From: Simkania sp.
GTDB taxonomy: Bacteria > Chlamydiota > Chlamydiia > Chlamydiales > Simkaniaceae
Length of the DNA: 13,379 nt
Direction: 5' to 3'
Assembly (NCBI GenBank): GCA_028281425.1
Contig: JANQJX010000105.1
Coordinates: 1 to 13,379 of the forward strand
The notes beneath the pieces were generated by a model. It ran no database searches, was not told the origin of the DNA, and worked only from the letters and a program-made list of their open reading frames with translations. Both the position numbers and the translations under genes were made by a program. Below, piece by piece: positions 13,201 through 13,379 of the stretch. Within the stretch, counting starts at the first letter, position 1. The number at the start of each line of letters is the position of its first letter.

Positions 13201-13379
13201 GAAAAATTTCCTGTAGGAGAATGGGTCAATAATCTGACACGATTTCTTGAGAAATTTGATCTTTCTGCAGAAGAGCTTGGCATTTGGTATGCAAGCATTT
13301 CGAGTTATGCTTTTTTTTGGCAGCAGTTTAAAAGGCAAAAAGACCCCTCTAAAGTGATTGGACAAGATAACTTTTTCTC
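10216..13379 (+). CDS. PutA-like protein (proline dehydrogenase + P5C dehydrogenase), 3' end outside window, active sites degenerate
   Basis: Open for 1,054 codons to the right edge without a stop. ATG 10216 is preceded directly by an in-frame TGA and by GGAG 10 nt upstream, so the start is firm. PutA normally oxidises proline to glutamate at the membrane. The PRODH half (about 75-450) keeps PAYFPDS (281-287), KETDANFK (340-347) and THNLFD (368-373). The ALDH half (about 560-990) keeps SWN (665-667), FFGPILGI (895-902), YGLTSG and QPFGG (960-964), and the end approaches the GQDNFF motif of PutA C-termini. Key residues are replaced. In PRODH, Lys of SVK[LI]S is Pro202, Gln of LQAY is Pro281, Arg of VRLVKGA is Gln312, and the second Arg of RRL.EN is Cys435. 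In ALDH, Lys of KPSE is Leu690, the general base Glu is Asn763, the nucleophile Cys of GQ[KR]C is Lys797, and Glu of E.FGP is Pro894. Most likely a non-catalytic PutA paralogue, since the frame is intact. Confidence 0.85.
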   Translation, partial: MTVEKSKTLKQVRHILTSTRLQPMEMEERMEKAIDLAKRLILEKKKQLSKEERKKEQKLYKTTKDPVGRSLIVTILDQGVCSNNPYRIADQLVYLFALYGVPRLLFPFDRLRFHFLRGMLEKWAPLLVPLFLSQIRKKGTYFLLPAEKNSLRKILKKEKQLNEKLHCTRYQKKTIGKQIRKKRLKAYLNDLKYPWALSFSIPFSTFVTRDSCLAWKSDLEEIATKIRPFYRLALENKKKAFSFLTFLEGKKYEELDLSVSLFKKVLLEPEFISLPAGITLPAYFPDSMNLLKDLAAFAQKRLQQGGSPIHVQVIKGDHYLLEQVHASFSLWPQAPFQNKKETDANFKAMLLYATDEKRQKSIYVRLATHNLFDICFALFLKQERDLHDLLSFQVIRGTGNSIYRMLKAIDEPVFLDCKVASKIHFYSAFLDLMRCLDEEASRNNCFSENFENHSQAKSWEKEAEAFRMSCKLVGKLDPNPRRTQNRLLSSVEFSRKPCFENEPQTDFSLKENKQWAEKILEKWKQASFHPIPLLIEGKELLRKDVEGNKQNLLFPEKILYQYMVGTLKEIDRALTSCERKKNSWATVPIKKRQEILFEVVQKLKAKRSDLIGFLLCDMGKTIFDADHEVSSAIDQGEYYLRLIEQLDGISDIEWNSKGTILLCFSWNDSFAFLVRDIFAALISGNAVLVLPSPHTILLTYQLVKLFLETELPKGLLHLIPIQDNKTYHHLIQDKRVNAICYSGFLKNVKEIMHLRPGIDLCANCEGKNSMIISAISDREEAILDLLTSAFNFNGQKKESSSLAIIENELYKNAQFTDLLIDAVKSLKVGSFFDLTSDITPLMFAPNETLHRTMTQLEPGEFWFLKPKQDKTYPHLYSPGIKGGVQKGSLTQKQPFFGPILGIMCYENFDQAIHLANSTPYGLTSGLHSLDRREQKKWKTLISAGNFHINCPMIHQRVKRQPFGGDKNSFFGLGRKGGGPNYLTHFMKAKQIGMPKEKFPVGEWVNNLTRFLEKFDLSAEELGIWYASISSYAFFWQQFKRQKDPSKVIGQDNFF

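Noticed and set aside
11577..13365. Minus-strand frames of 64-110 codons
   Set aside because: Shadows of the long PutA-like frame, which is open and shows domain signatures throughout.
10216..13379. Calling the PutA-like gene a decaying pseudogene
   Set aside because: More than 1,054 codons without a stop or frameshift, a good ribosome site and conserved structural motifs argue for a maintained protein, despite lost catalytic residues.
1..13379. CRISPR array, prophage, toxin-antitoxin or defence genes
   Set aside because: No regularly spaced direct repeats, integrase, phage structural genes or recognisable defence domains are visible.

Overview
AT-rich 13.4 kb segment that most resembles a chromosome of the phylum Chlamydiota, probably an environmental (Parachlamydiales/Simkania-type) lineage. 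The evidence is a 2-Cys peroxiredoxin next to groEL, then an exo-muramidase-like (DUF1343/NamZ) gene, with rpoN (sigma-54) nearby. From memory, Chlamydia trachomatis carries ahpC, groEL2 and a conserved gene in a row (CT603-CT605), with rpoN close by (CT609). The genus cannot be fixed from the sequence alone.

Layout. 1-464: a short GC-richer stretch, possibly the end of an upstream gene, then AT-rich DNA with a nested inverted repeat. 465-2051 (+): a membrane-anchored family 2 glycosyltransferase-like protein whose stop overlaps that of rpoN (2048-3304, -). 3305-3908: no secure gene, but broken peptide-like frames and alternative hairpins that look like a decayed element. 3909-4322 (+): an unrecognised 137-residue protein. 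4478-4545: a strong palindrome. Then a minus-strand stress block: groES-groEL (8168-6173) behind a consensus promoter and a CIRCE-like HrcA operator, followed by tRNA-Arg(ACG), a metallo-beta-lactamase-fold hydrolase and a peroxiredoxin. A second, longer member of the palindrome family (8414-8584) lies on the other side of this block. 8746-9981 (-): NamZ-like exo-N-acetylmuramidase. 10216 to the right edge (+, unfinished): a giant PutA-like protein (proline dehydrogenase plus P5C dehydrogenase architecture).

How the genes fit together. The central block joins protein folding (GroES/GroEL), peroxide removal (Prx) and probable thiol-ester or glyoxalase-II-type hydrolysis (MBL), a plausible stress group controlled at least partly through HrcA. 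NamZ would trim MurNAc from peptidoglycan fragments, which matters in a phylum with little or atypical peptidoglycan.

Most notable: the PutA-like protein keeps a perfectly open frame of at least 1,054 codons and the overall fold signatures of both enzymes. Yet nearly every catalytic or cofactor-binding residue I can align is replaced in both halves, including the ALDH nucleophile Cys (Lys) and general base Glu (Asn), and the PRODH Lys (Pro) and Arg residues. It looks like a maintained pseudoenzyme rather than a metabolic enzyme. A second point is a palindromic repeat family with four related arms around the chaperone block.
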